NCBI GenBank assembly: GCA_907165065.1
Contig: OU015524.1
Location: 60,119,295-60,183,294 of the forward strand
Length of the DNA stretch: 64,000 nucleotides
DNA from: Caprimulgus europaeus
Lineage: Eukaryota > Chordata > Aves > Caprimulgiformes > Caprimulgidae
Direction of reading: 5' to 3'
Within the stretch, counting starts at the first letter, position 1. Every line of letters starts with the position of its first letter. This document shows positions 25,193 through 36,923 of this stretch, piece after piece. Under the pieces are notes generated by a model that did not search any database, was not told where the DNA came from, and saw only the letters and a program-made list of their open reading frames with translations. The position numbers and the translations under genes are program-made.

Positions 25193-28100
25193 GAGTCCTT
25201 GACACCTTCCTTCCGGCCTACTTCGGACTGAAGGGAGAGAGGTAAAAGAAAGAAATTTCAATTGGATTTAGAGCTGGGGATAGAAACCAAAACGCTGAGT
25301 ATCTTCTCAGAAGAAGCCTTTTTTGTGGGAGTGTAGACCATTTCCTCTGGCTAATAACAACAAATATTTCCCTTGACTGAAGTGTGTACTTGATTTGAAC
25401 CATGCAGTTGAGTACAATAAGATCAACATTTATCTGATTCTTACAATGGCATGTCTAGAAGTACTGAATAAATGAAAGAAATCTACAGGAAATTACAAAT
25501 GCTGTCACAGGATCATATAGCATATGGAATGAGGACTGGAACAAAGGATTACTTCACATGATGCATTAGGAACTGCATTCAGATATATGTTTGTTCCTAG
25601 AAGGAAAAGGAAAGAGTAAAACAAAGTGTAGAGTTATTGTTAATTTTTAATCAAGAGCTTATTAAATCTGGTATTTTGTAGAAAGTTGAACATACTATCA
25701 CAAATTCAGTCTTAAACTCACATAGAACCAAGAGAAAGAAAAATATTCTGCAATATCACTAACAATATTAATCAGCTGCTAATAAAAAAAAAAAAATCCA
25801 CCAGCTAGCAAAACATAACATTTCTGATAACAGTTTTCTTCCTTATTATAAGTAGAGGAACAAGTACAGCTCTACTTAGCCTTTTCTCTGTTATGTGTCA
25901 ACAAATAATAAAAATAATTGTATTTATATCCAATACCTCACAAAACACTTAACACTTACTTTTGTGGTCATGAGCAATAGAATTTCTCATTAGCTGGCAT
26001 AAAACTTAACATTTTATTTTTTCAAGTTGAATAAATAGAGTAAAGCTCTAAGAATCCCAACACTTTTCTTTGGTAGCTCCTTTCCAGTCTTACTCCAGCT
26101 GCACTGTTTTATAACTGGGTCTCAACCCTCACCCCAATGCTTTCCTGAACTGTAGGAAATCCACTCAGTACAACTTGAGCTTTTCAGATTCTACTGGAAA
26201 CTTCTTCAGGTATAATTTACTATAAAATGAGATATGAATCTTTATAACTCTACTTAATTCATCTGATATTTCTATTTAATTTAAGGGAAGTGGCAATAGA
26301 TGAAAACACAAATAGAATATTGTTGTTTGGTTACCAGGATTTGCATATAGCATATGAAATACACTATGTGTGATACTGAAGACATATGGGATTACTCTCT
26401 ATTTTAGTAAAAGGGTGAAAGATCTCTGAAAACAAAATAGCTGCTGAATCACCAGAATTAAAGAAATTCAGGTAACAAAAATGCAAAACAGAAAAAGAAG
26501 GAAACAATCCTCCCTGCTACTCTTGTTTTGTAATTGCATGTAAGACCTGAAGAGGTCCATAATAGCTCTGAGGTTCCTTTTCTGAACTTCAAGTCTGGAA
26601 ATCTCCCTGTCAATTTTTTGCATGTTTTCCTTAAAAAATATTGAGAACATTGAGTGATCAGATGCTGTCAGTCATTCTTAATATGATCTATGACTCCTTG
26701 TCTTTACAGCATGTAGAGGTATAAATGCACATTTGTGTCTCTCTCTAAATTTATGTATACCTATAGACATGTACATGTATGTATATATAGAAAGTTGAAG
26801 CTCTGAGTATACCATAGTATACTATACCTACAATTTAGGAGTACTAAGCAAAAAAAAAGCAGGAAAGAAGTCCTACAAGAACATCTATGCTCTCAGCTTG
26901 TGCGTTTCATTCCCACCTGTTGCAATGTAAAATGTCTGACTCTCTCAGCATACTTAAAGACAAGATTAACAATGAAAGCACCACGGACCTTTGGTACATA
27001 TGTCGGTAGCAGGACTACAGGGCACTTACTGTAATAAGAAAACCAATTGAAGAGACTCCTTGTACAGCTGAGTAGTGGTACTAGAATTTTCAGTGTTCAA
27101 ATGTAATTAGAAAATAGCTGTGAAGGAAAATCAATTGTTCCTGGTCATCAGTGGCTAATTTTCCACAATCAGAATAAAGAATGGAGTATGACATCTTTGA
27201 AATGAGCAAGTAATTGCTTCTCCTTTGTTTATTGTTTAAAGATTTCTCCTGTGCTAGCTATCCTTTATTTATTTTAGGACTGCTCTTAAAAATCTTATAT
27301 TCTCCTAACTGTACTTAAATCCTGTTTAGCTGTAAAAAAACTCTTTTACAGAGTTCTGCAGGGTGATGACTTGTGATTCAGGAAGGAAGAGTTGAACAAA
27401 TGTTTATAAATTACTCTGTGATGATTTCATAACAGAAGACTTACTAATTGAAAAATGTTGAAACCCATGAATGAAATTGTACACTTATTAATATTAATAA
27501 GCATTTGACCCATCAGAGGACTAAAGCCTTCAAATTCTTTGTCCTGATCTTCAAAGTGTGTTCGAGATACACCAATATTCTAATACGCTCCTTTTCTTTT
27601 TGTTGACATTACCATGAAAAGGGTAGGAGGTGAAGAGAATTGTATCCATAATGAAGTATGTGTAACAAATTGCAGGAAGAACTTCTGCAATCCAAATTCT
27701 GAGATCAGATTACAAGTTTGAATTCTGGCAGGAAAAATATGAATTTACAGTTATTATTATTATTTGTATTATACCACTGCTGTTAATATTGATTTAATCT
27801 TACAGAGTGACAAAAATTGAAAAGCCTGGAGTGAACTGTACTGAACTCCTTTGAGCAAGAAAAACTGTGCAGTGTTTGATTAAATCACCTTCAGCTCATT
27901 TGTTTATCTTATGCTGCACTGTAAATTTAATCTCTGATTACATGATTTGGATCCTAATTTACAAGGGGTTTGGGGTGGGAAAGTAAAACGCACATATTTG
28001 CACTAATATTCCCCATGTCCCTTTGTTAGTTTGATGGAGCAATCAATCAAAGAGAGAAATGCTCCTGTGGATGTGTGTTACAGGACCCTACACAACTCTT

Positions 28101-28198
28101 CAGGGCAAAAAAACAACTCTACTTTTGTTTCTGTGTTTGTATAATGCTTAGACTAAAGAGGATCTAATCAATAATTTGAACCCTGAGAAGCTACTTCT

Positions 28199-28530
28199 GT
28201 GCAGCCGAATGTTGAGTCAACCATGTTAACAGCTCTTTGGGACCTGCCCAGGAGCAATACCCTGCCCATTGCACTGTGCCACTGTCACAAAGGCTTCCTA
28301 CTGTGGCAGGAGCAGCAGCTGCCTACACTGGAGGGATGGCTTTCGGCGTTAACACCCAGTTGCGTGCTGTACAACTGCCCTCACCTCTGGAGGGTAAGCC
28401 AAGGCACAGGCTTTTTACTTTTCTTCCTCGGTCATCAGGGTTAGTGTATAGACTAAGGGCTCTGATTCTGCCTTCAGTCCTTAAGTCAGATGCCAGGGGC
28501 CCTGGAGCTATTTTGTGTCACTTTTTTTGA
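28199..28530. other. GC-richer unclassified patch
   Basis: Base composition is visibly GC-richer than the flanks, and two overlapping plus-strand frames (28199-28444 and 28237-28530) are open through it. A donor-like GGTAAG occurs near 28392. I recognise no protein family, the two frames are mutually exclusive, and there is no clear acceptor-exon-donor layout. It may be an eroded repeat or a non-coding exon; function is unknown. Confidence 0.3.
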
Positions 28531-31500
28531 AATTAGCTTGTTCATTTAATGGCTGTAGACAAGTTTCTGCTAAACACAGACATTCTGAAGAAGGTACTTA
28601 ACTTCAAAGAAGATAAAACCACCTTGTAGAATAATAATAATGTAGAATAAGCTGCAGCTCCTGTATTTCTTTGGGAAAAAAGCAAAATATTTTCATACTT
28701 TCCAAACTAGTCTGCCAGAATTTTCCTATTCACAACTTTGAGCTTTATATAGGAAATACTATCGTAACAGCATTCAGTTATACAGAGTACATTCCCTCAG
28801 AATTTTGAGGTATCAAAATATAGAGAGATGCTTAGAATCCAGATAGAACCATAAAATATTTTCAGAGTATTAGTGAACCCAGATACACTGCTGTACCTAT
28901 GTTTCCACTTAACAGTTTTAAGAGACTAACTTTCCTTTGCAGGATGCATAGAAGTCAATGATATAAATCTGAGGCACGATCTACTAATTACTCAGAATAG
29001 TGGAACTGACTTTAGAGAGCACATTAAACACTGACAGTGGAGTTACTTTTTAGATAAAATATCTAAATGTCGACTCTACTACTTATGGCAATTTTACATC
29101 ACTGGTCATTCTGTTACTGTGATGAGATTTCTCTTAATTTACACTAACACAGATACAATCAAAATAAGGGTCAAATATTTCAACAGATTGAGTAATTTAT
29201 TTCCCTGTGGCAGCTTCAGAGTCAGACCAGGCAGAAGAAACATTGTCCTGATGGCTTGCAATGAAAGGTGCAAAGAAGGGAAAGGATTCAAGCAGGTATG
29301 ATATGGGGTGAAGCATTTAGAATTAAAAGAAAGAGTATAAAAAGAAAGATCTAAGAGACAACAGAAAAAAATCACCTGGAGACACAGAAGTTTGGATGGA
29401 TTAAATAAAAGGAAGGCTATTGAGACAAACAAAGGTTTCATATAAAATGCAGGATTAACTTTAACATTTCCTTGATCCTTACATTTCACAGCACTGCTTT
29501 ATTTCCAACATTAGCATAGCTAATGTATCTAACTAAAAAAAGACGTTACTGCTTGTCATACAATTAGTAGTGGAGGGGGAAGGATGCTAATAGTTGAGAA
29601 ACAAAGTTTGAAAAATATTGACATTCTAGAACAGAGATCCAGCCTCAAAATTCTCCAGATTCATCTATGCTGTCTCTTCCTTCTTCTTGCTGTGTGTTTT
29701 TGACCTCTGAGTCTTTTGCAGGTGACAGCATTAAGATTCCAGAAGGCATAGGGGGGCATTGAAATTCCCTGCAAGCTCTGAATCTCAATCCATTGATCGG
29801 TCAGTCACCATGCAGTCATGCACAGATGTTACACAACAGCAGCAGCAGGTTACAGACCCATAAAAATAATTGAATTTAATTGAAAAAAAATATAAATGTT
29901 TTAAACCCTTATTTGATACCACAGCTTCCTCTTTGGCATAAAGCTGTGGCTGTTGTAGCTACAAGGTGGCTTATTCTTTTTGGAGACTATGGTTGATTCA
30001 CACAGAATTTGAAAGGGACAAAAAAAGGAACAGAAAATATGGCATCTGAAAAATAGTGTAGACAGAAGAAGAAGGGGAAATGCAGGCACTTGAGAAATTT
30101 TTCAAGCATGATTCTTTGTCTTCTTGAACTCTGATTTAAAGGTTGCTTAGCAACAGTGGCAGTAACAGCTGGGACACCCTTGATCTTGTTGTGTAAACTA
30201 TTAAAAATAGGTGATGGAAAGTGGCACCATGGAAACAATGACAATTCTGAAGCAGGTGTCTGCAGTGCTGCTTTTCAGCTTAATGTCAGAGGTGTAAATT
30301 ACAGAATGACTTTCTCCCTTTAATCTGAATCTTAAGGAAGAGAGAAAGGCAGGCATCTTTATATCCCCCAAATTAAATAAGACTGAAGCTAGCACTATCC
30401 CATTCTTGGCACTGACTTTTGATTACCGCTTTATATAGTTCCTTGCCAGAACCTTTAGAGGATCTTCATTTCCAAAGACTGAGGTCATTTCACTCCAGTG
30501 GATTACTGAAGCAGTCCTTCAACAAGGGGCATAACTGGTATTTACAGTATTAACCTCAGCTATGAAAGGATCATAACCTTGATTTCAGCTGGACAATCTA
30601 GCTAAGGCCTTACCCTGAATTACTATTATTAAAATAATAATATGAAAATTCTTACTCTTTACAGGGCTAATAATCATAACTAAGATTAATAGACAATAGA
30701 ATCAGCAATGCTCATTCTGAAAACATTCAGAGATCCAGGGTGAAGATTTTTTTAATATGACTAGTAAATCTGATGCATGCAGAAGATCAATTCTCAGAAA
30801 TAGTAATTGTCTACCCTTTGAAACGGGATCCTTTTAAGGCTCTTAAATTCGATGTCATGTTGAACAGGCAAAAATTATTTAAAACCATGAGACAATAGCT
30901 TTTATTAGGCTAAGGATATTGAATATGAATAAAAACCTCTGTATTATCACTGACATTTTTATGCATTATTAACTTAAAATATTACAAAAGAGAAAGTTAT
31001 CTTTGGCACATGGCATAGTTGCATTTTACATAGATTTTTTTTTTTTAGATTTGTAATGAAAGGTAAACAGATTCAAATATTCAGAAAAGACTCAGAGGTC
31101 TATGTCATTCTGACATCTCTGTCCTTACTCTGTCATGAGGGTACTTGCATTCTGATTGACTAATAATCACAAATTGAACAACTGAAAGAACTATCTGGAA
31201 AAAGAGCATAAGGAATTGTGTATCTGGCCAATAAAACTGTAGCTATGAATCTAAATAACAACTACTTATGATGTTTGGACTGATTGAAGCAACTCCATCT
31301 CTTAACTGCAATAACTTTGAAGAATTCAGGTTAATTTTTGAATACTGTTTATGAAGGTGAAAACTATTGTCTCATCTGAGCATCTTTCCTGCTATTGAGA
31401 TTGGTACTTTACTAAAGCAATATCGTGCATCATTCAGTCATGTTTTTGCTTATCTTGGAGTAGAAAAATTAGGGACTGAAATGTGTAATTTTGGTATTAT

Positions 31501-31808
31501 ATTGTAATACACTGTACTATTATTCAGATATTCTGAATCCCACACTAAGACAGGCTAGAGCTGACATTTAATGGCATTGCTTCCAAAGGAATTAACTTCT
31601 ACCGCAACCTGGCTGGAAAGGAAATTGTGGGTATAAACCTTATACTTTTAGTTTTACAGTAAATTTGATAGAAAATTTCACTGTATTCTTGGTTGGATGG
31701 GCAAACCAACAGTATAGAGTAGCATGAAATTTACAGACTGTTTCTTCTAATCTAATTTATACTTAAATACTTTCATACATTGCTAGACAGAACAATTACA
31801 CACACAGG

Positions 31809-31884
31809 CACATTCAAGCAGTCAAACTGACACCAGGCTGCATTTGCACATTCAAAAAGTCAAAGTAACACCAGGCTACATTTG
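31809..31884 (+). repeat. Two-copy tandem duplication, 38-bp unit
   Basis: Unit 1 (31809-31846) and unit 2 (31847-31884) both read CACATTCAA...AGTCAAA...ACACCAGGCT.CATTTG. They differ at only a few positions, so this is a head-to-tail local duplication. Confidence 0.92.
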
Positions 31885-33112
31885 AAAGTACGTAATAGAA
31901 TTAAACCTTTGTGCTCAGCACACATTTCTTCAAATGCTCTCCTGTAGTGTGCAAGAATGATGTACTAGCCAAGCAGATAGACTTGTCTTCTTGGCCTCCA
32001 TGAATTAAGCTAAGTGCCAAAACTGACTTAATGGAAGTCTGTTCTTGTTAATAGTTTCACATGAGTCATTCTGTGATAATCTAGTAACATTTAATTATTT
32101 CTTTTACTCAAATAATTATTTATTTTACTCAAATTATTTCGTGAAATAATACATTTTATTTCACTTCTCTTGTTCTGTATGAAAATCAGCCTATCTGCCT
32201 CTGCAATTTGGATGAATGACGGGTTGTCCAAAACTGTAGGATTTATTTTCAGTGTTCCATCATTTCATTCCTATTAGTAGCATGTGATTCACAAAGAAAG
32301 CCACTTTAAAAAGTTTTATTGACAGATTTAGTTAATGAGGCTTATTTCAGTTTGTGGCATATCCAAAGGCTGGGCTAACAGCTACCAGTTGAGAGGGTAG
32401 AATAGAGACTTCTCATTTTTAACATGAGTATTACTCTATTTAAAAAAAAATCTCCTTAAGTCAATGGAATTACCTAAGGAATAAAATAGTATAATTGATT
32501 ATAATATCTCTTACAGACTAAGAAAACATTTCAAAACTTACATCTGATACTGAGAAAGTGTCATGGAAATTGTTAAATACTTTCTTTAAGGATTTCAGGG
32601 AAAACAGAACTTACCACACGTATGAGTAATCTATGGCTTTGTGTATCTGTTATACCAAAGCATTCCCTGAGTTATGCCAAGAACAACTATGCTAGATTAT
32701 AGGCTTTTTTACAAGTTGCCTTCAGAATTTGCTAGTGCCCCACATTTTTTGATATTTCTGAATTTCTATATACACAGATACCTTTTATTCTAACAAGAAC
32801 CAGATCCATTAGGGTGGTATATCACAGGCAGTAAACTCCATTTTACAGAAGGATTATCAGTTGGGAAAATATTGTAGAACTACACCACTAGCATACTAAT
32901 GCATTAGAAATCACTCAGTGTATAACATTAACTGTATCAATTATGCACTTTAGTAAAGGAAAATTTGCAGCTGAAATTTTCTCATAAATGTGTCCTCTCC
33001 ATTAGAGGACTTTGAGGGATAAATCCAGGGGAAAGATAATCTCAGTGTTTCTATTATTATTTATATGTTTCTTTAGATTGTTGTGCACTGTTTGCAAAAG
33101 TGTTTTTCTGGG

Positions 33113-33795
33113 TGTGATACTTTCACTGGGCTAGCCCTTGGCTAGCAGTCAACACAGCCGTCCACCCACTTCCCCCCCACCCCCAGGGGAGAGGGGAGAG
33201 GGTTGGGGGGTCAAGGATAAGGAGGCTTGTAGGTTGAGATAAGAACAGTTTAATAATTGAAAGAAAATTTAAAATAATACTAATATTAAAATTGTAGTGA
33301 TAATGATAACAGTAACAAAATATGCAAATGAGTGACACCCAATGTTATAACTCACCCCATCCTGACCGAGCCCGGCCCGTTCCCAGATAACGATCCCAGA
33401 GGAGCGACAATCCCGAACCGAAACCACAGTCCCAGAAGAGCGAGAGCCTGAGCCAAAGCCAGAGAGAGCAAGAGAGGAAGGGACCCTCACTGATATACTG
33501 GGCATGATGTGATATGATATGATATGATATGATATGATATGATATGGAATATCCCATTGGCATATCCAAATGCCAGTTTAGTTTATTATTTTAAATATTC
33601 CTCACCCCCTTAAATCTTGTGCTTGTGGACTAACAGAACACACAGTCCTTCACTTCCAGTGACAAAAATGTAAACACTGGTACGTTCTCAGTCTCTCTCT
33701 CACAGAGAGTCCCAGGCTGGAAGCAAAATGCAGCACAATTCTAGCTACTAAAAAAAAAAAGAAACCCAGCTCTATTTCAGCCAAAACCCAGGACA
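33113..33795 (-). mobile_element. Solo LTR, avian ERVL-type family
   Basis: A 683-bp element with TG...CA ends. It is flanked by the exact 5-bp duplication CTGGG at 33108-33112 and 33796-33800. On the minus strand it starts TGTCCTGGGTTTTGGCTG and ends in AGTATCACA. That strand shows the family's 'ggatattccatat' region, a weak TATA-like TATATCAG, and the late 'ttaaactgttcttatctcaacc' segment. No internal genes or second LTR are present, so it is a solo LTR. Inside it a GATAT pentamer is expanded (33511-33545) and a perfect octamer ATGCAAAT lies at 33322-33329. The family match is from memory. Confidence 0.9.
33511..33545. repeat. (GATAT)7 microsatellite inside the LTR
   Basis: Seven perfect pentamers, preceded by one imperfect unit (GATGT), sit exactly where the family has a single 'catatggtatgg'-like segment. 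The expansion therefore arose within the LTR. Confidence 0.93.
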
Positions 33796-34314
33796 CTGGG
33801 GGCTGGTACTTTAGACAGATATTTTTTCATAAATTTTTATAGGTCTCTAAAAACCTGTTTTCTTCCTTTTTCTTAATTGACTACGCATAAAAAGTCCATG
33901 TATTTAGGAGACAAAAATTTTCTGGAATCAGTCTAAGATCAGTAATGAAACCTCCCAGGAACTTAACACCATCATGGATCTACTAGAAGGCTCTATCAAT
34001 CGTTTCTTAGCACAAGGTGTACCTGTTTTCTTCTCTAACATATTAAAAAGCCCTACCAGAAGAACACACTTCACTGAACAAGGAGCTGGGGAGGGCTTAT
34101 GAAGCTATAGAGGTCCATCATATTGCTCAATATACTTCTGCAATAGTTGATGATATTTAGTAAGGAAATGATAAGAGCAGCATAATCCTGGGCTACCTGG
34201 TGGGGCTGAAAAATACTCTAATTTATCACCTTGCCTGGCAGAAGAGCTGCCTGGAGTCCTTTCAGGTGGATTCTGAGAGTACAAACTCTCTTCTGTCTTG
34301 CTGCAATATCAGCC
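33796..34314. other. Unique DNA between LTR and CR1
   Basis: About 500 bp with no gene and no element that I can name. It begins with the right copy of the CTGGG target-site duplication. Confidence 0.5.
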
Positions 34315-34797
34315 TTGGTGAGGCTGCACCTTGAATGATGTGTCCAGTTTTGGGCCCCTCATTACAAGAAGGACATTGAGGCACTGGAGTGTGTCCAGAG
34401 AAGGGCAACAAAGCTGTTGAAGGGGCTGGAGAATAAGCTTTATGAGGAGCAGCTGAGGGAACTGGGGTTGTTTAGTCTAGAGAAGAGGAGGCTGGGGGGG
34501 GGACTACTTAAAAGAGGGTTGTAGCGAAGGTGGGTGTGTGTCTTTTCTCCCAGGTAACTAGTGGTCTTAAATTAAGTCAGGGGAGTTACAGATTGGATGT
34601 CAGGAAATACTTCTTCACTGAAAGGGTTATCAGGCACTGGAATGGGCCAAGGGAGGTAGTTGAATCACCATCCCTGGACGTATTTAAAAGACAGGCAGAT
34701 GGAGTGCTCAGACATATGGTTTAGTAGTGGACAGGTATGGTTGGACTCAGTGATCTCAGAGGTCTTTTCCAACCAGGAGATTCTATGATTCTATGAT
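34315..34797 (+). mobile_element. CR1 LINE, 3' fragment
   Basis: A plus-strand CR1 copy that starts in the ORF2 region reading 'ggtgaggctgcaccttgaat' and ends in two ATTCTATG tail units. It is of the subfamily whose 3' UTR reads 'ggactcagtgatctcagaggtcttttccaacc'. The open frame at 34530-34724 covers part of the ORF2 C-terminus. A short deletion removes the usual 'aggctgcc' around 34645, and the frame is broken upstream. Confidence 0.95.
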
Positions 34798-34889
34798 CAA
34801 GCATTAAGTCTCTAATTTAACAAGGTGAACCCCCTGAAGCTGCCCTCTGCAAATGAAATAAGACCAAAATAGTCACAGTATGCACAGTA

Positions 34890-35490
34890 TTACAAATGTT
34901 CCCATATGCCTCCCCACTTTGGTGGTGCTCTTGTCACCAACCATCTTTTTCTCTCTCTTGTACTGATAAAACTGATGACTGAGGCAGAACAGAAAGGGAA
35001 TGAGGAGGCGTAGGAAGGGCACGAGTCTTCTTGCCATCCAAAAAATCCTGTGTCTTCAGCTGATCCCACTGAACAGTTTGGGAAGCAGGAGAGCAGGGGC
35101 TGTTCTGGGTGCTGGGGTGCTTGAGAAGGCTGCAAGGCCTCTGCATGCTGCCACCTCAGGTATCTGTGGGTTAGGAGGTCAGCCTGGAGCTGTGGAACAG
35201 ACTGGGGGCCAAACCCCAGCGAGGGCTTGAATGGCATAGCCGTGCCACAGAGAGAAGGTACCTGGGGGAACTCTCAGGTGGGACTGGTCCAGTAACACCT
35301 ATGGATGCACTCAGGGCCCTGATGCCTTTCTCCTCTGTCAGGAGAGGAATTTCCCATCCACATTTCAGTCTTCTCTCCTCATCCTCCACTCCCTCTCTTC
35401 CAGCCTCTCTGTCTATATTTGCTTGATTCAGCATTTTCAGAATCTGTGTGTGAGGCTGTTTTCTGTACATGCTAGCAAATAAACATATGG
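34890..35490. other. GC-richer unclassified patch with AATAAA
   Basis: This block is richer in G and C than the flanks. It contains the longest frame outside CR1 (35171-35662, minus, 163 codons) and two competing plus-strand frames. A perfect AATAAA lies at about 35477-35482 on the plus strand. The 163-residue frame has a leucine/phenylalanine-rich start, but no domain that I recognise, and its codons run through overlapping open frames, so I do not call it a gene. An eroded LTR or a non-coding RNA exon are the leading alternatives. Confidence 0.3.
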
Positions 35491-36683
35491 AGCAGCCCAA
35501 CAAGTCCATGCTCTTGCTGATTTCACTGCCTGCTGGGCAGTATAATGAACTACTGAATAAGCTATTTGCCAGCAATATTTTGAGATTAAGGCTTTTTTTT
35601 AAAAAAAAGCCTAAGAATGGTAATAGAAGACTTGAAAACTGGACTAACCATATTCCATACATCTCAGAAGAGATGCCTTTTATTCTTGCTATGCCTTGAC
35701 AGGTATCTTCCCACCAGGACTGCAGTTCACAATGTAGAAATTAATCAGATGTTCAAGATAATTAAAAACACATTTCTAAATGCTTTTGGGAAAGAGAGAT
35801 GTGGAATGAAGGGACAAGTTCTTAAATCGACTTGCAGACAACGATTTTACAGTTCAGTTCCCCTCAGCATCTCTATTAAAATGAATCTTAAAGTTACTTT
35901 CAGTATGTTTGCTGATTTACAGTATCAGCAAAACAATTATGAACACATTTTTCTCAAATTAAATGCATATTAAAAGGTTGTTTTGGTTTTGGGAGTTTGT
36001 TTTGTTTTTTATTTTGGGTTTTTCCAAGCCTCTCAGTAACAACATTTAAGATAGATGTCAATGAAAACATGAATATTTTATTCACAAGGAAAAGAAAATA
36101 ATAGAGGAAAAAAAGAGGTTTTCATTAGGATGTATTGGACATCTAGATGCAAACGTGCAGAGGAGATTCCTTTTTCAGAGAGCTACTGAGACTACTAACA
36201 GTCTCAGAAAACCTAACTCAGTAGGCCTCTAGCAACGCATCTGTAACCTGGAGTCCATAAAACAGCAAAGAGTGTGAGAGACTTTTGACAAGATAGAGTT
36301 GGCTTCCCCTTCTCATTTGCACATGCTACGGAGATGATAGACTATGAGGTTTCCCTGAGAACTTCACCCTATCCTCCCAAAAAGATAAGAGGAATTTCCT
36401 TTGCTTTCTGCTTCTCTTTTGTGTTTTTCCAGTGGAAGGAACAATTGGAAAAGTTAGAAGGAATTGTTTCCAAAAATCTTCCAAAGATTCATGTGACTAC
36501 TTTAGGAAAAAAACAAAACATCCCTTTGTAGTTTTTCATTTAGAAGATTATGACTTTTTAGTGCCCTCAGATTTGAAATAAAAATATATGCCTCCTGATT
36601 ATCCCAAGAAAGGAAAAAGGAATGGGACCTTTCAAACCCAGTGGAGCAAATTATGCTTTCAATAACATTATGCAATTTTTACC

Positions 36684-36685
<2 letters not shown>

Positions 36686-36716
<31 letters not shown>
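36686..36716. repeat. Poly(T) T31
   Basis: Uninterrupted run of 31 T. Confidence 0.92.
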
Positions 36717-36720
<4 letters not shown>

Positions 36721-36891
36721 ATATGTTGCTCTTTTCAAGGCTCACTGTCCCTTCTGGCATTGTAACTGCATAATACTGAATATGTGTGACACCACATTAA
36801 TTTCCATAACAGAGGATTAGGAAATTACAAACATGGGATTAGGTCCACTTGAAGGATCAAAGCAAAAAGAAGCAAGATGTGAAGAATAAAT

Positions 36892-36923
36892 CCCCCCCCC
36901 CCCTTTTTTTTTTTTTTTTTTCC
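36892..36923. repeat. C12-T20 polypyrimidine tract
   Basis: Twelve C are followed directly by twenty T, a pure pyrimidine tract of 32 bases with a sharp composition switch. Confidence 0.92.

Larger units (their letters stand above)
23896..33112. other. Long unique AT-rich stretch, no gene seen
   Basis: About 9 kb without a recognisable mobile element or defensible exon. Open frames stay below about 117 codons and match no family. It contains an A23 run (25170-25192), a GC-richer patch at about 28.2-28.5 kb and a 38-bp tandem duplication at 31809-31884. Conserved non-coding elements may exist here but cannot be recognised without alignment. Confidence 0.5.

Noticed and set aside
33269..33569. 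Minus-strand frames with ISYHIISYHII-like peptide
   Set aside because: Produced by the GATAT expansion and LTR sequence.
35171..35662. 163-codon minus-strand frame as a protein-coding gene
   Set aside because: No recognisable domain, overlapping open frames on the other strand, and no splice or promoter context. Kept only as a compositional curiosity.
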